This document shows, piece by piece, positions 43,584 through 52,809 of a stretch of 64,000 nucleotides of DNA. The notes under the pieces were generated by a model. It was given only the letters and a program-made list of their open reading frames with translations, was not told the origin of the DNA and searched no databases. The DNA comes from Velthaea sp965214335. Its GTDB lineage: Bacteria > Vulcanimicrobiota > Vulcanimicrobiia > Vulcanimicrobiales > Vulcanimicrobiaceae. The first letter of the stretch is position 1. Every line of letters starts with the position of its first letter. The stretch spans positions 434,001 through 498,000 of the forward strand of contig CBDCBO010000013.1 in NCBI GenBank assembly GCA_965214335.1. Direction: 5' to 3'. The translations under genes and the position numbers were made by a program.

Positions 43584-44162
43584 TTAATGCTCGCTCAGTC
43601 CTTCGAATGCCAGCGTCAGAACCGCGGACGTTATCTGCGTGCCGGTCAGCGTCGAGCCGCTGCGATACCACTGCACGACCGAATTCGACATGCCGAAGAT
43701 GAGCCGGGTCGCGAGCCGGGCGTCGACGTCAGCCCGAAGCGAACCGTCGGCTTGTGCCGCTCGCACGAGGTCGATGACGATCCGGTCGAACGCCCGCCGG
43801 CGTTCGAGCGCGGCCCGTTCGACGCCCGAACTGCCCCGGACATGAAAGAGCACGCTGAGTTCGGGCAAAAGCTCGAGCGTGGCGGCGCATACACGCGCGA
43901 CGACATAGCGCAGCCGCGCCAGCGGCGGGCCGGCCGGTAACGCGGGTTCGTCGAGAATAGCGAACAAGGCATCCAGCGCGCGCGCGAGCCCACGTTCGAG
44001 CAACGCTTCTTTGCCGCTGACATGGTGGTAGATACTGGCCTTGGTGATGCCGGCCGCGCGCGCGACGTCGTCCATCGTCGCCCCGTCATACCCGCGCTGT
44101 GCGAAGACCGCCAGCGCGACATCGGTCAACGAATCGATGTCATACGTTTTGCGCGGTTCCAT
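43584..44162 (-). CDS. TetR-family regulator of the efflux operon
   Basis: 192 residues. The N-terminal HTH (ALAVFAQRGYDGATMDDVARAAGITKASIYHHVSGKEALL) is standard TetR; the ligand-binding C-domain is helical and unremarkable. It lies 10 bp after the RND pump gene and is therefore transcribed with the pump rather than divergently, as is usual for such regulators. It could also act on the palindrome at 38285-38308, but that is speculation. Confidence 0.9.
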   Translation of the reverse strand: MEPRKTYDIDSLTDVALAVFAQRGYDGATMDDVARAAGITKASIYHHVSGKEALLERGLARALDALFAILDEPALPAGPPLARLRYVVARVCAATLELLPELSVLFHVRGSSGVERAALERRRAFDRIVIDLVRAAQADGSLRADVDARLATRLIFGMSNSVVQWYRSGSTLTGTQITSAVLTLAFEGLSEH

Positions 44163-44172
44163 CGACGTCGCC

Positions 44173-47100
44173 TTATTGAGCCGGCGCGGGATCGGCTTTC
44201 TTGGGCCCGATCCGTAGCGGCTCGGGCAACTGCTCGGGCGCGATCCACAGGTACATGATCGGCACGATGAACAGCGTGAGCACGAGCGAACTCGTCAACC
44301 CGCCGATCACGACGGCGCCCAGACTCGCGCGCGACTGTGACCCCGGTTCGAGCGCCAGCGCCAAAGGCAGCATGCCGGCGATCATCGCCATCGTCGTCAT
44401 GACGATCGGCCGAAAACGAGTCGCGGCACTGTCAATGACCGCATCGCGCTTGTTTTTTCCATCGCGTTTGCGCACGGTATTGGCATAGTCGACGAGCAGG
44501 ATGCCGTTCTTGGTGACAAGGCCGACGAGCAACAGCGTCCCGATCAACGAATACAGGTTGAGCGTTTGATGCGTGACCCACAGCGCGAATACCGCGCCGA
44601 CGACGGCCACCGGCACCGCGAACAGAATGATGAACGGATTGCGAAAATCGTTATAGAGCGCGACCATGAGCAAGTACACCAACACGACGGAGAGCACCAG
44701 CGACGTGCCGACTCCGGCAAGTGTTTGACTCATCAACTCCTGCTGCCCGCCGCGTGCCGCCTTGACCGAAACGCTGGCCGGCAGGTGTAATGCTTCCACG
44801 CGCGCGTTGAAGTCGCGCATCACGTCGGAAAGATTGTAGCCGTCGGCGACGGTCGCGTCGACGTGCACCACGTCCTCGCGATTGGTCCGGGTGATCACCA
44901 CGGGCGCGGGGTCGAGCGACAGATGCGCGATATCACCGACGCGCACGATGGCGCCGCCGGCCGAGCGTAACGGAATCGACAACACATTGGCCAGACTTTG
45001 CATCGCCGTGCGCGGATAGATGACTTCCACTTGCACCAGACCATTGGGTGATTCGAGTTCGGTCGCCACGTCGCCGCCGAACGCCGCGCGAATGGCGCTC
45101 GCGGCCGCGCCGATCGATACGCCCAGCGCGCGCGCCATCGGCCGGTTGAACTCAACCGCCACTTGAGGCAACGATTGTTCGGCCGAATCGTTGACGTTGA
45201 TCGCGCCCTTGGTCGCCCGCAACGCCTGTGCGATGCGCACACCGTAAGCCGACGGGTCGGACCCGTCGGGCAATGACACCAACTCGTCGATCGGCTGACG
45301 CGGGCCGCCTTGCGTCGGATCGCTGGCGGGTTTGGCGATCGAAACACCGTCAGGTGCGTAGGTGCGCGCGAGCGCGAGCACGCGTTGCAAATAGTCGTTG
45401 GTGGAATGCTTGCGTTTGGCGTTAAGAAAGATGTTGATTTGACCGACATTGCCTTCGAGCAGAAATCCACCATAGGGCGAGTTGAAGCCGCCGGCATTGG
45501 TGACTTGCGTTTCCAGATCCGGAAACCGGTTGATCTCGCGCTGCATCCGGTTGAGCACGGCCTGGGTGTGCGTGAGCGGTGTGCCGGGCGGGAACGTGAC
45601 GGTATAGTAGATTTCGCCTTGATCCGCGGCCGGAATGTAATCTTCGCCGACGACACCGAGCGGAACGAGCGAGACGGCAACGGCAACGAGCACCACCGCC
45701 GTGATGAGCAGCGGCCACGGGCGGCCGATCGCCGCCGGCAACAGCCGTTCGTGATAACGCGCCCTCAGCCACTCGAATCCGCGGTCGAATGCCCGAATCG
45801 GCGCCCATGGCCGCCACTTTGATTTGAGCGCCCAGACGCCCGCCAGCGACGGCGTGATCGTGAACGAAATAAACAGCGAGGTCAGGGTCGAAACGGTGAC
45901 GACCACCGCGAATTCGCTGAGCTGCACGCCGACTGGGCCGCCGATGAACGCGATCGGCAAAAAGACGACCACATCGACGAGCGTGATGACGATTGCGGCC
46001 GTACCGATTTCGCTGCGGCCGTTGAGCGCTGCTTCGAGCGGCTCCTCGCCGTCGTCGTGATGCCGGCTAACATTTTCGAGCACAACGGTCGAATCGTCGA
46101 TCAGAACGCCGATCACCAAGGTCATCGCCAGCAACGAGATCGTATCGAGCGAGAAGTGCAACACCGACATCGCGACGAGCGCGACGCACAACGACGTTGG
46201 AATCGCAATCATGACCACAACCGCGCTGCGCCACGACTGCAGGAAGAGCACCATGAGAATCGCGGTGAGTACGACGCCCTCGATCAGCGTGCGGATCACC
46301 CCCTCGACCTGCTGCCGCGAATAGTCGGACTGCACGTAATCGACGCGGAAATTGACTGCCGGAAATTGCTTGCGCAAGGCCGGTAGTGCGTTGATGACCG
46401 TATCGGAGACGGTAATTTCGCTCGAGTCGCTGGTTTTCTGGACTTGCAGCTCGACCCCCGGCACACCGTTGATATAGGCGTAATTGCGCACCGGCACGCT
46501 GGCATCTTCGACACGCGCGACGTCGCCGACGTTAACGCCTTGAGCCGGCCGCGTCCAGCCGTAGAGCGAGCCGGTGTACGGGCTGGGCCCATAGAGTGTC
46601 GGCGCGCTGCCACCGCCGGTGGCGCCGCCACTGGCCGAGGGGATCGATAGCGCGGCAACCGATTGCGGCGAGTCGATATCGCCGCGCACATCGATTTGCG
46701 TTTCGCGTCCGGGCTGGTACGCGATGCCGCCCGGCGCGCGCAAATTATTTACCGCTAAGGTGTTGATCAAATCGGTCAAGGTTAATCCGTAACCCGCCAG
46801 CGCGTTCGGATCGACGTTGACGTTGTAGGCCGCTTGCACGTTGCCGGCGACCTGGACGTTCGATACTCCGCCGAGTTGCTCGATCGCCGGCGCGATCTGG
46901 CCGTTGGCAATCGCGGCTAATTTCGCCGTTGACATCGCGCGCGAATTGAGCCCGATCGACACCACCGTCGCGGCGTTGGGGTCGAAGATCCGGATGACCG
47001 GATTGACCAGATCGGTCGGCAGTTGCGACTTTGCGGCGTTGAACGCTTCGATGACGTTGGTGAGATCAGTGTCGGCCGCTGATCCCAGCGTGAAATAGGC

Positions 47101-47376
47101 GGCCACGGTCGCGGAACCCGTTTGCACCGACGTATCGACATGCAGCAGGTCTTGCGAACCCGCGATCTGATCCTCGACCGGCCGTGCGATCGTATCGCGA
47201 ATCTCGGTCGTCGACGCACCCGAGTAGCTCAACCGCATACCGACCGTCGGCTGATTCGTGTTCGGCAAACGTTGCACGATGAGCGATTTTGCGCTCACGA
47301 AGCCGAACAGCGTGGTGAGCGCGATGAACACGATGACCAGCGGCCAGCGCTCGAGAAAAACTCGGGTCAGCCACAT
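44173..47376 (-). CDS. RND efflux pump inner-membrane subunit (HAE1 type)
   Basis: 1067 residues, with twelve transmembrane helices in two six-helix halves and large periplasmic loops. The proton-relay Asp pair lies in TM4 (LVIGVLIDDSTVVLENVSRH). The ATG directly abuts the adaptor stop codon. Works as a trimer with the adaptor encoded upstream and an outer-membrane channel not present in this window. Expels drugs, solvents or secondary metabolites. Confidence 0.95.
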   Translation of the reverse strand: MWLTRVFLERWPLVIVFIALTTLFGFVSAKSLIVQRLPNTNQPTVGMRLSYSGASTTEIRDTIARPVEDQIAGSQDLLHVDTSVQTGSATVAAYFTLGSAADTDLTNVIEAFNAAKSQLPTDLVNPVIRIFDPNAATVVSIGLNSRAMSTAKLAAIANGQIAPAIEQLGGVSNVQVAGNVQAAYNVNVDPNALAGYGLTLTDLINTLAVNNLRAPGGIAYQPGRETQIDVRGDIDSPQSVAALSIPSASGGATGGGSAPTLYGPSPYTGSLYGWTRPAQGVNVGDVARVEDASVPVRNYAYINGVPGVELQVQKTSDSSEITVSDTVINALPALRKQFPAVNFRVDYVQSDYSRQQVEGVIRTLIEGVVLTAILMVLFLQSWRSAVVVMIAIPTSLCVALVAMSVLHFSLDTISLLAMTLVIGVLIDDSTVVLENVSRHHDDGEEPLEAALNGRSEIGTAAIVITLVDVVVFLPIAFIGGPVGVQLSEFAVVVTVSTLTSLFISFTITPSLAGVWALKSKWRPWAPIRAFDRGFEWLRARYHERLLPAAIGRPWPLLITAVVLVAVAVSLVPLGVVGEDYIPAADQGEIYYTVTFPPGTPLTHTQAVLNRMQREINRFPDLETQVTNAGGFNSPYGGFLLEGNVGQINIFLNAKRKHSTNDYLQRVLALARTYAPDGVSIAKPASDPTQGGPRQPIDELVSLPDGSDPSAYGVRIAQALRATKGAINVNDSAEQSLPQVAVEFNRPMARALGVSIGAAASAIRAAFGGDVATELESPNGLVQVEVIYPRTAMQSLANVLSIPLRSAGGAIVRVGDIAHLSLDPAPVVITRTNREDVVHVDATVADGYNLSDVMRDFNARVEALHLPASVSVKAARGGQQELMSQTLAGVGTSLVLSVVLVYLLMVALYNDFRNPFIILFAVPVAVVGAVFALWVTHQTLNLYSLIGTLLLVGLVTKNGILLVDYANTVRKRDGKNKRDAVIDSAATRFRPIVMTTMAMIAGMLPLALALEPGSQSRASLGAVVIGGLTSSLVLTLFIVPIMYLWIAPEQLPEPLRIGPKKADPAPAQ

Positions 47377-48654
47377 CTAGCGCACCACGTGAACCGGGGC
47401 GTTCGGCTCGATACTCGTGGCGCCGTTGCGCAGCACGCGCGCACCGGCGGCAAGGCCTGCGACGATCGAGTTCGCGCCATCGGTCGATTCCTCGACGACG
47501 TGTCGCGTGCGCGCCTTACCGCCGGCGACGAGCACCAGTTGGGTGTGCGAATCATCGACGAATGCGGACGCCGGAACGATGACGCCGCGCAGCGGGGTCA
47601 ACGACACCGCGGCTTGGACCGGCGTCCCGGCGCGCAAGGCGTCATCCGGATTGGGCAACGCCACCTTCACGGTGAAGTTGGTCGAACCCGGCGTCGCGGC
47701 GTCGAGCACGGCCACGATCCGGCCGCTGAAGCGCCCGTTGGGAATTCCCGCGCGCACGACGCTGACGGCATCGCCGACGCGGAGTTGATAGGCTTGCACC
47801 GCGGAGGCCGTGAGGATCGCGAACACGCGCGCTTTGGCTTCGACGGTGAAAATTTGGCGGCCGGCCGGATACTCGCCCGGGTTCAGATTCCGATTGACGA
47901 CGACGCCGTCCACCGGACTCGTGATGGTGGCGCGGCTGATTTCACGGCGCAACTGTTCGGCCGTCGCTCGTTGCGCTGCTTCGTCCCGCTGCGCGGCGGC
48001 AACCGTGGCGGCCTGCAGACCGCTCGACGTGCTGCCGTTGACGCGCTGGCTCACCGCCGACTCGGCCAGCGTCGATTCGGCCGCGGCAACGGCTTGCTGG
48101 TCGTTTTGCACGACCACGGCCTGTTCGTCGTAATTTTGTTGTGGCAGATAGCCCTGCGCTACTAATTTAGCGTCGCGCTGCAAATTGAGAATAGCTTCGG
48201 CCAACGTCGCCTTGGCTTGATTGACCGACGCCTGGGCGGTTCGGACTTGCGCGGGCGTTCCCGCGACGGTAAGCTGCGCGTTGAAAGCCGCTTCGGAAAC
48301 CCGGGATTGGTCGGCCTGCGCCGTCTGTTCGGCAGCCGTCAGGCTGGCCTGCAAATCGTCGGTGTCCAACTGCGCCAGCCGCTGGCCGCGCTCGACGCGA
48401 TCGCCTTCTTCAACGTACACCGCTTGCGCCGGTTCGTTGATCGCGTTTGAAAGTGCGACGGTTTGATCCGGCGCGATCGCGCCCGGAATCGTCAGCGCGG
48501 GCCGCAGCCAGCCCTCCGTAGCGATAGCTGTTTGGACATCGACCGGCGCGGGCGCGGGTGACGCGGAAGCCGATTCAGCCGCGCCCGCGCGGAAATTGGC
48601 GCAACCGGCGAGCACGGGCAGCGCTGCCAGCAGCCAGACCAGCGCAACCCTCAA
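47377..48654 (-). CDS. RND periplasmic adaptor (membrane-fusion lipoprotein)
   Basis: 425 residues from TTG. Lipoprotein signal with LAGC at about residue 18. Barrel-sandwich halves flank a long helical hairpin (about 90-210, QTAQADQSRVSEAAF...AAAQRDEAAQRATAEQLRREIS), followed by ISRATITSPVDGVVVNRNLNPGEYPAGRQIF and a beta-barrel. Links the RND pump to an outer-membrane channel. Overlaps the upstream gene by 4 bp (TTGA) and abuts the pump gene. Confidence 0.93.
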   Translation of the reverse strand: MRVALVWLLAALPVLAGCANFRAGAAESASASPAPAPVDVQTAIATEGWLRPALTIPGAIAPDQTVALSNAINEPAQAVYVEEGDRVERGQRLAQLDTDDLQASLTAAEQTAQADQSRVSEAAFNAQLTVAGTPAQVRTAQASVNQAKATLAEAILNLQRDAKLVAQGYLPQQNYDEQAVVVQNDQQAVAAAESTLAESAVSQRVNGSTSSGLQAATVAAAQRDEAAQRATAEQLRREISRATITSPVDGVVVNRNLNPGEYPAGRQIFTVEAKARVFAILTASAVQAYQLRVGDAVSVVRAGIPNGRFSGRIVAVLDAATPGSTNFTVKVALPNPDDALRAGTPVQAAVSLTPLRGVIVPASAFVDDSHTQLVLVAGGKARTRHVVEESTDGANSIVAGLAAGARVLRNGATSIEPNAPVHVVR

Positions 48655-49589
48655 TGGCCGGCGCCCGCACCGCCGACATTACCGGTTCCCACGCGGGAAC
48701 TCGGCCCAACGCGAGCGCTGCCGGCGATCGATGCGGTCGACGCCGCTGCCACGGCACCCGATCCGGGAGCACCGCTCGTCGCGTTGCCCGCGCCGGCACC
48801 GCTCCCCGCGCCGACCCGGCCGTACCCGGCGGCCGCCGGTCCGGCGCCGGCGCTCACCGAACCCGAGCCGGCCGAACCCGCGCTGACGCTGCCGGTTCCG
48901 GCGGCCGTGCTCGTGGCGGAGCCGGAATTCGAACTCGTCCCCGGCGCCCCGGCCGTACCGGCCGCGGCCGCGGAGCGCCCATAGTCGGTCGAGCTGTTCG
49001 AGGCGCCGGTACCGCTGCCACCCAAAACGCCGGCGCTGTTCTGGCCGCCCGCCGCTGCAATCGCGGTGTTGGCACTGCCGGTCCCGTCGCCGCCGCCGGT
49101 CGCCGATCCGGCCGCCGAGCCATTCATACCCGTCGTGCCGTTACCCGCCCCGAGCGTACCGGTTCCCAAGCCCGCCGAACTCGTCGTGCCGGTGGACGCG
49201 CTCGGGCCGCCGCTCCCCGCGCCTGAACCGCTGCTCGCGCCGCCGCCCGTGTTCTCGCCGGCACTCAAGCCGCTGCCGCCGCTGCCGCCCGCCGCCGAAA
49301 CGCCCGCCGCGCTACCGGCCGCGCCGCCGTTGCCGGCCGAGGTGCCGGCGGCGTTACTCGCGGAGCTTTCACCGGAGTTTTCATTCTGCGCGCCGGCCGG
49401 CGATTGGCCACCGCCATTCGCCGCCGCCGCGGTTTGCTTGCCGCCGCGGGCGGACCCGTGCAGCAACGTTCCAGCGTAAAACGCCGCGCCCAGCAGCGCC
49501 AGGCCGAGCAGCGTGCCGAGAAACCACCGGAGGCCACGCCGCCGTCCGGACGAAGGCGCGGCCGGGCGGGCCAAGTCAGAAGATGCCAT
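48651..49589 (-). CDS. membrane-anchored Gly/Ala/Ser/Thr-rich low-complexity protein
   Basis: 312 residues. A basic N-terminus (SGRRRG) and one transmembrane helix (WFLGTLLGLALLGAAFYAGTLL, about residues 22-43) are followed by about 260 residues made almost entirely of Gly, Ala, Ser, Thr and Asn. No family recognised. It overlaps the adaptor start by 4 bp (TTGA), so it is expressed with the pump. The frame is long and stop-free on the minus strand, but GC-rich low-complexity sequence also leaves other frames open, so some caution is needed. Confidence 0.65.
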   Translation of the reverse strand: MASSDLARPAAPSSGRRRGLRWFLGTLLGLALLGAAFYAGTLLHGSARGGKQTAAAANGGGQSPAGAQNENSGESSASNAAGTSAGNGGAAGSAAGVSAAGGSGGSGLSAGENTGGGASSGSGAGSGGPSASTGTTSSAGLGTGTLGAGNGTTGMNGSAAGSATGGGDGTGSANTAIAAAGGQNSAGVLGGSGTGASNSSTDYGRSAAAAGTAGAPGTSSNSGSATSTAAGTGSVSAGSAGSGSVSAGAGPAAAGYGRVGAGSGAGAGNATSGAPGSGAVAAASTASIAGSARVGPSSRVGTGNVGGAGAGH

Positions 49590-49658
49590 GCGGCGGAGTT
49601 TACCCGCGTTTCGCGCTTTGGGCGGCCGGACGCGGCACGCTCTGCGAAAGCGCCGCCG

Positions 49659-52600
49659 CTAGCGAAGCGCGACGCCCGCCAGCACGCGCTGCACGCCGGC
49701 CAAGGCCTCGTGGCAGTGGGCTTCGACTTCTTGCGCGGCAGCGAGATGGGCCGCCAGCGGCGGTTGAAACGATGACCCGATCGCGCCGATGAGCCCGCCG
49801 AGCTGTTCGCGCGGCCGATCCGGCCGGGCGATGCTGTCTTCATCGTTGCGCGCGTCGGAAGTAAGCGATGCACGCGCCGCCATTAGGCGGGCCCGCGACG
49901 CGTTCGCGGCCGGGTCGCCGGCGCGGCCCAGCTTGCGCAGTCGCACATCGATCGCATTGAGTGCGGTATCGATCGCGGAATATTGCGCGTTGAGTCGCGC
50001 CAGGAACGCATGCCGTTCGCCGAGTTGCGTGAGCGTCCACGGACTCGCCGGATCGGCCGCGAGAACGAACGGCCGCGCAAGCGTTTTGCCGTCGATATGC
50101 ACGCGCGCGATGTACGTTCCCGGCAGCGCTTCGGGCCCGTCGCCCGGTCCGCGATTGGGCCGCGTCGTGCCGAGCCATTTCACCGGCGGATCTTCCAGCC
50201 CGTTCCAGGCCAGCCGGTTGACGCCGGCCGCGTTGGTGACCACGAATTGCTTGCCTTGAGCCGAGTCGATCGAACCGGCCAGATGGCGCACGATACGGCC
50301 TTGCGCGTCGGCGATGTCGATCGACGGCCGGGTCCGGGCCGGGGCTCGTTGATAAAAGCTGAGCAAGGCGCCGCCGGGCGGATTCTTACCGACGAAATAA
50401 TTATCCGGCAGAGCGCCGCCGTCATTGGTTTCAACCGGCGACCACTGCGCGTACAGCGTTGTGGCACGAATGGGAAAGAGCACCGGCCCGGCCGCGCGCG
50501 CGGCGGCCAATGATTGAATCGGCGCCAGATCGTCGAGAATAAAAATGCCCCGGCCGTGGGTGGCCACGATCAAGTCGTTGGCCTGCGGCTGAATGCGTAG
50601 ATCGTACACCGGTGTCGTCGGCAGATTGAGTTGCAACCGCTCCCAACGGCCGCCGCGGTCGAGCGAAACCCAGACGCCGGTTTCGGTGCCGGCATACAGA
50701 ACGTCGGGATTTTTGAGATCTTGCCGCACCGTGCGCACCGGCGTGTCGGACGGCAAATTCGCGACGATCGAATGCCAGGTCGCGCCGTAATCGTCGGTAG
50801 TGAAGAGATACGGTGCGCGGTCGCCCAGATCGTGGCGATCGATATTGAGAAAAGCGGTTCCGGCCGCGAAGTGACCCGGTTCGACCGCTTCGATGCGCCC
50901 GTACTTGGGCCACGCCGGCGCGGTGACGTCGGTCCAATGCTCGCCGCCGTCGCGCGTTACGTGCACGAGACCATCATCGCTGCCGGCCCACACGACACCG
51001 TCGGCGACCGGCGACGGCGCGATATCGAGCAGGGTGTCGTAATATTCCGCCCCCGAGACGTCGAGCGAGATCGGGCCGCCCGACGCCTGCTGGTGATCTT
51101 TTTCGTCGCGCGTGAGATCGGGGCTGATCGGCGTCCAGTGCCGGCCGCGATCGGCCGTGCGAAAGACGACATTGCCGCCGAAATACGCGACGTGCGGATG
51201 CTGCGGCGAAAACGCCAGCGGTGAATTCCAGTTGAAGCGATAGCGATTGTCGGCCGTTCCCGCGGTGCTCGTGAACGGATCGCGCGGAAACGGTGAGACG
51301 TCGATCGACTGGTGCGCGCGGCTATCGTAGATCGAGAGCACGCCGTCTTGCGTATCGGTCCAAATCAATGTCGGATCGACTGGATCGGGCCACGCCCACA
51401 CACCGTCGCCGCCGGCGATCGACGTCCAGTCGCGATCGAGCACGCCGATACCGTTGCGCGTGTTGACCGGCGCGCACCACGAACTGTTATCTTGCAAGCC
51501 GGTGCACACCGTATATGGCGAACGCAGATCGTAGCCCACGTGATAGGTCTGCGCCAGAACGATATTCGCCGGCGCGGACCACGTTGCGCCGGCGTCATTG
51601 GACAGCACGAAGCCGCCGTCGTTGCCCTCAATGATCCGTTTGCCGTCGGCCGACCACCATAAGTCGTGATTATCCGGGTGCAGCCGGCCGGTGAGGTGCT
51701 TGAACGTCAGGCCGCCGTTCTTGCTTTCCGTGAGATACATCGACAGGCTGATGACGCGCTGCGCGTTCCGCGGATCGACGCGCAGATGCGAAAAATAAAA
51801 CGGCCGCTGTCCGGGCAACGTGTCGCGATCGGTGATGTGCCACGCGCCACCGCCGTTGTCCGAGCGCCAAATGACGCCGTCTTTGGCTTGAATGACGGCA
51901 TACACGCGCCGCTCGTCGCTCGGCGCGACGGCTAAGCCGATGCGTCCGGTGAGTCCGGCCGGTAGACCGCCCGTGAGTTTGGTCCAGCTTCGGCCATTGT
52001 CGCGCGAGCGATAGATCCCGCCGAGATCGCCGCCACTGGTGAAGATCCACGGTTGACGGCGAAACGTCCACATCCCGGCATAGATGGTGTCCGGCCGGCG
52101 CGGATTCCAGGCGAGGTCGCACGCGCCGGTGGCCGGTCCCAGATACAGCGACTTGGTCCACGTCCGCCCACCGTCGATCGTCCGGTACACGCCGCGCGCC
52201 GCGCTATCTTTCCACGGATCGCCCAGTGCCGCGACAACCGCTATCCGCGCGTTGCGTGGATCGATGAGAATTTTCGCGATTTGGGACGTGTCGGCCAAAC
52301 CTCGATGTTGCCACGTCTTCCCGCCGTTGACCGAATGCCACACACCGTCGCCGTAGGACACGTCGTTGCGCGGGTTGGCTTCGCCGGTACCCACCCACAC
52401 GTCGTTATCGTCGCGCGGTGCGATCGCGATGGCACCGATCGCGCCGACCGGCTGTTTTGCGAAAACGGGCGCAAAGCTGACGCCGCCGTTTTCCGACTTG
52501 AAGACACCGCCGCCGGCACCGCCCACGTAGTAGAGAAACGGGTTGCGGTCGCTGCCTGCGACTGCCGCGACGCGGCCGCCGGAGATGGCCGGGCCGATCG

Positions 52601-52706
52601 AGCGGTATTCCAGATGCGTGTCGTCACTGGGCGCCGCGCCCGACGTCGCGCCCACCGGGCCGCACCACACACTCAAACACAGTACGAACAGCAGGCGCAA
52701 TCGCAT
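49659..52706 (-). CDS. large secreted BNR/Asp-box (sialidase/VPS10-like propeller) protein
   Basis: 1015 residues. A signal peptide (LLFVLCLSVWCGPVGA) is followed by about 700 residues of beta-propeller with around eleven Asp-box turns (SVNGGKTW, TIDGGRTW, SRDNGRSW, SNDAGATW, TADRGRHW, TRDGGEHW, TDDYGATW). An Ig-like region and a helical C-terminus (about 910-1015) follow. Similar proteins are annotated as glycosyl hydrolases or sortilin-like. Sialidase catalytic residues are not evident, so the biochemical role is open. I used ATG 52706; the region before it is not signal-like. Divergent from the E1-alpha gene. Confidence 0.82.
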   Translation of the reverse strand: MRLRLLFVLCLSVWCGPVGATSGAAPSDDTHLEYRSIGPAISGGRVAAVAGSDRNPFLYYVGGAGGGVFKSENGGVSFAPVFAKQPVGAIGAIAIAPRDDNDVWVGTGEANPRNDVSYGDGVWHSVNGGKTWQHRGLADTSQIAKILIDPRNARIAVVAALGDPWKDSAARGVYRTIDGGRTWTKSLYLGPATGACDLAWNPRRPDTIYAGMWTFRRQPWIFTSGGDLGGIYRSRDNGRSWTKLTGGLPAGLTGRIGLAVAPSDERRVYAVIQAKDGVIWRSDNGGGAWHITDRDTLPGQRPFYFSHLRVDPRNAQRVISLSMYLTESKNGGLTFKHLTGRLHPDNHDLWWSADGKRIIEGNDGGFVLSNDAGATWSAPANIVLAQTYHVGYDLRSPYTVCTGLQDNSSWCAPVNTRNGIGVLDRDWTSIAGGDGVWAWPDPVDPTLIWTDTQDGVLSIYDSRAHQSIDVSPFPRDPFTSTAGTADNRYRFNWNSPLAFSPQHPHVAYFGGNVVFRTADRGRHWTPISPDLTRDEKDHQQASGGPISLDVSGAEYYDTLLDIAPSPVADGVVWAGSDDGLVHVTRDGGEHWTDVTAPAWPKYGRIEAVEPGHFAAGTAFLNIDRHDLGDRAPYLFTTDDYGATWHSIVANLPSDTPVRTVRQDLKNPDVLYAGTETGVWVSLDRGGRWERLQLNLPTTPVYDLRIQPQANDLIVATHGRGIFILDDLAPIQSLAAARAAGPVLFPIRATTLYAQWSPVETNDGGALPDNYFVGKNPPGGALLSFYQRAPARTRPSIDIADAQGRIVRHLAGSIDSAQGKQFVVTNAAGVNRLAWNGLEDPPVKWLGTTRPNRGPGDGPEALPGTYIARVHIDGKTLARPFVLAADPASPWTLTQLGERHAFLARLNAQYSAIDTALNAIDVRLRKLGRAGDPAANASRARLMAARASLTSDARNDEDSIARPDRPREQLGGLIGAIGSSFQPPLAAHLAAAQEVEAHCHEALAGVQRVLAGVALR

Positions 52707-52809
52707 CTGCGAACGATTAGCGCCCGCTGCGCGCCACTCCCGTGCCAAAGCGCTGCACCGCGCGCCGCCCGGACGGGGCATTCGGCCAGCGCCGGAAAAG
52801 GTGCAGTCC

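Noticed and set aside
52053..52800. Long plus-strand frames antisense to the BNR protein
   Set aside because: Arg/Ala-rich sequence typical of antisense GC-rich frames; only the part after 52810 (a different frame from 52543) encodes a real protein.
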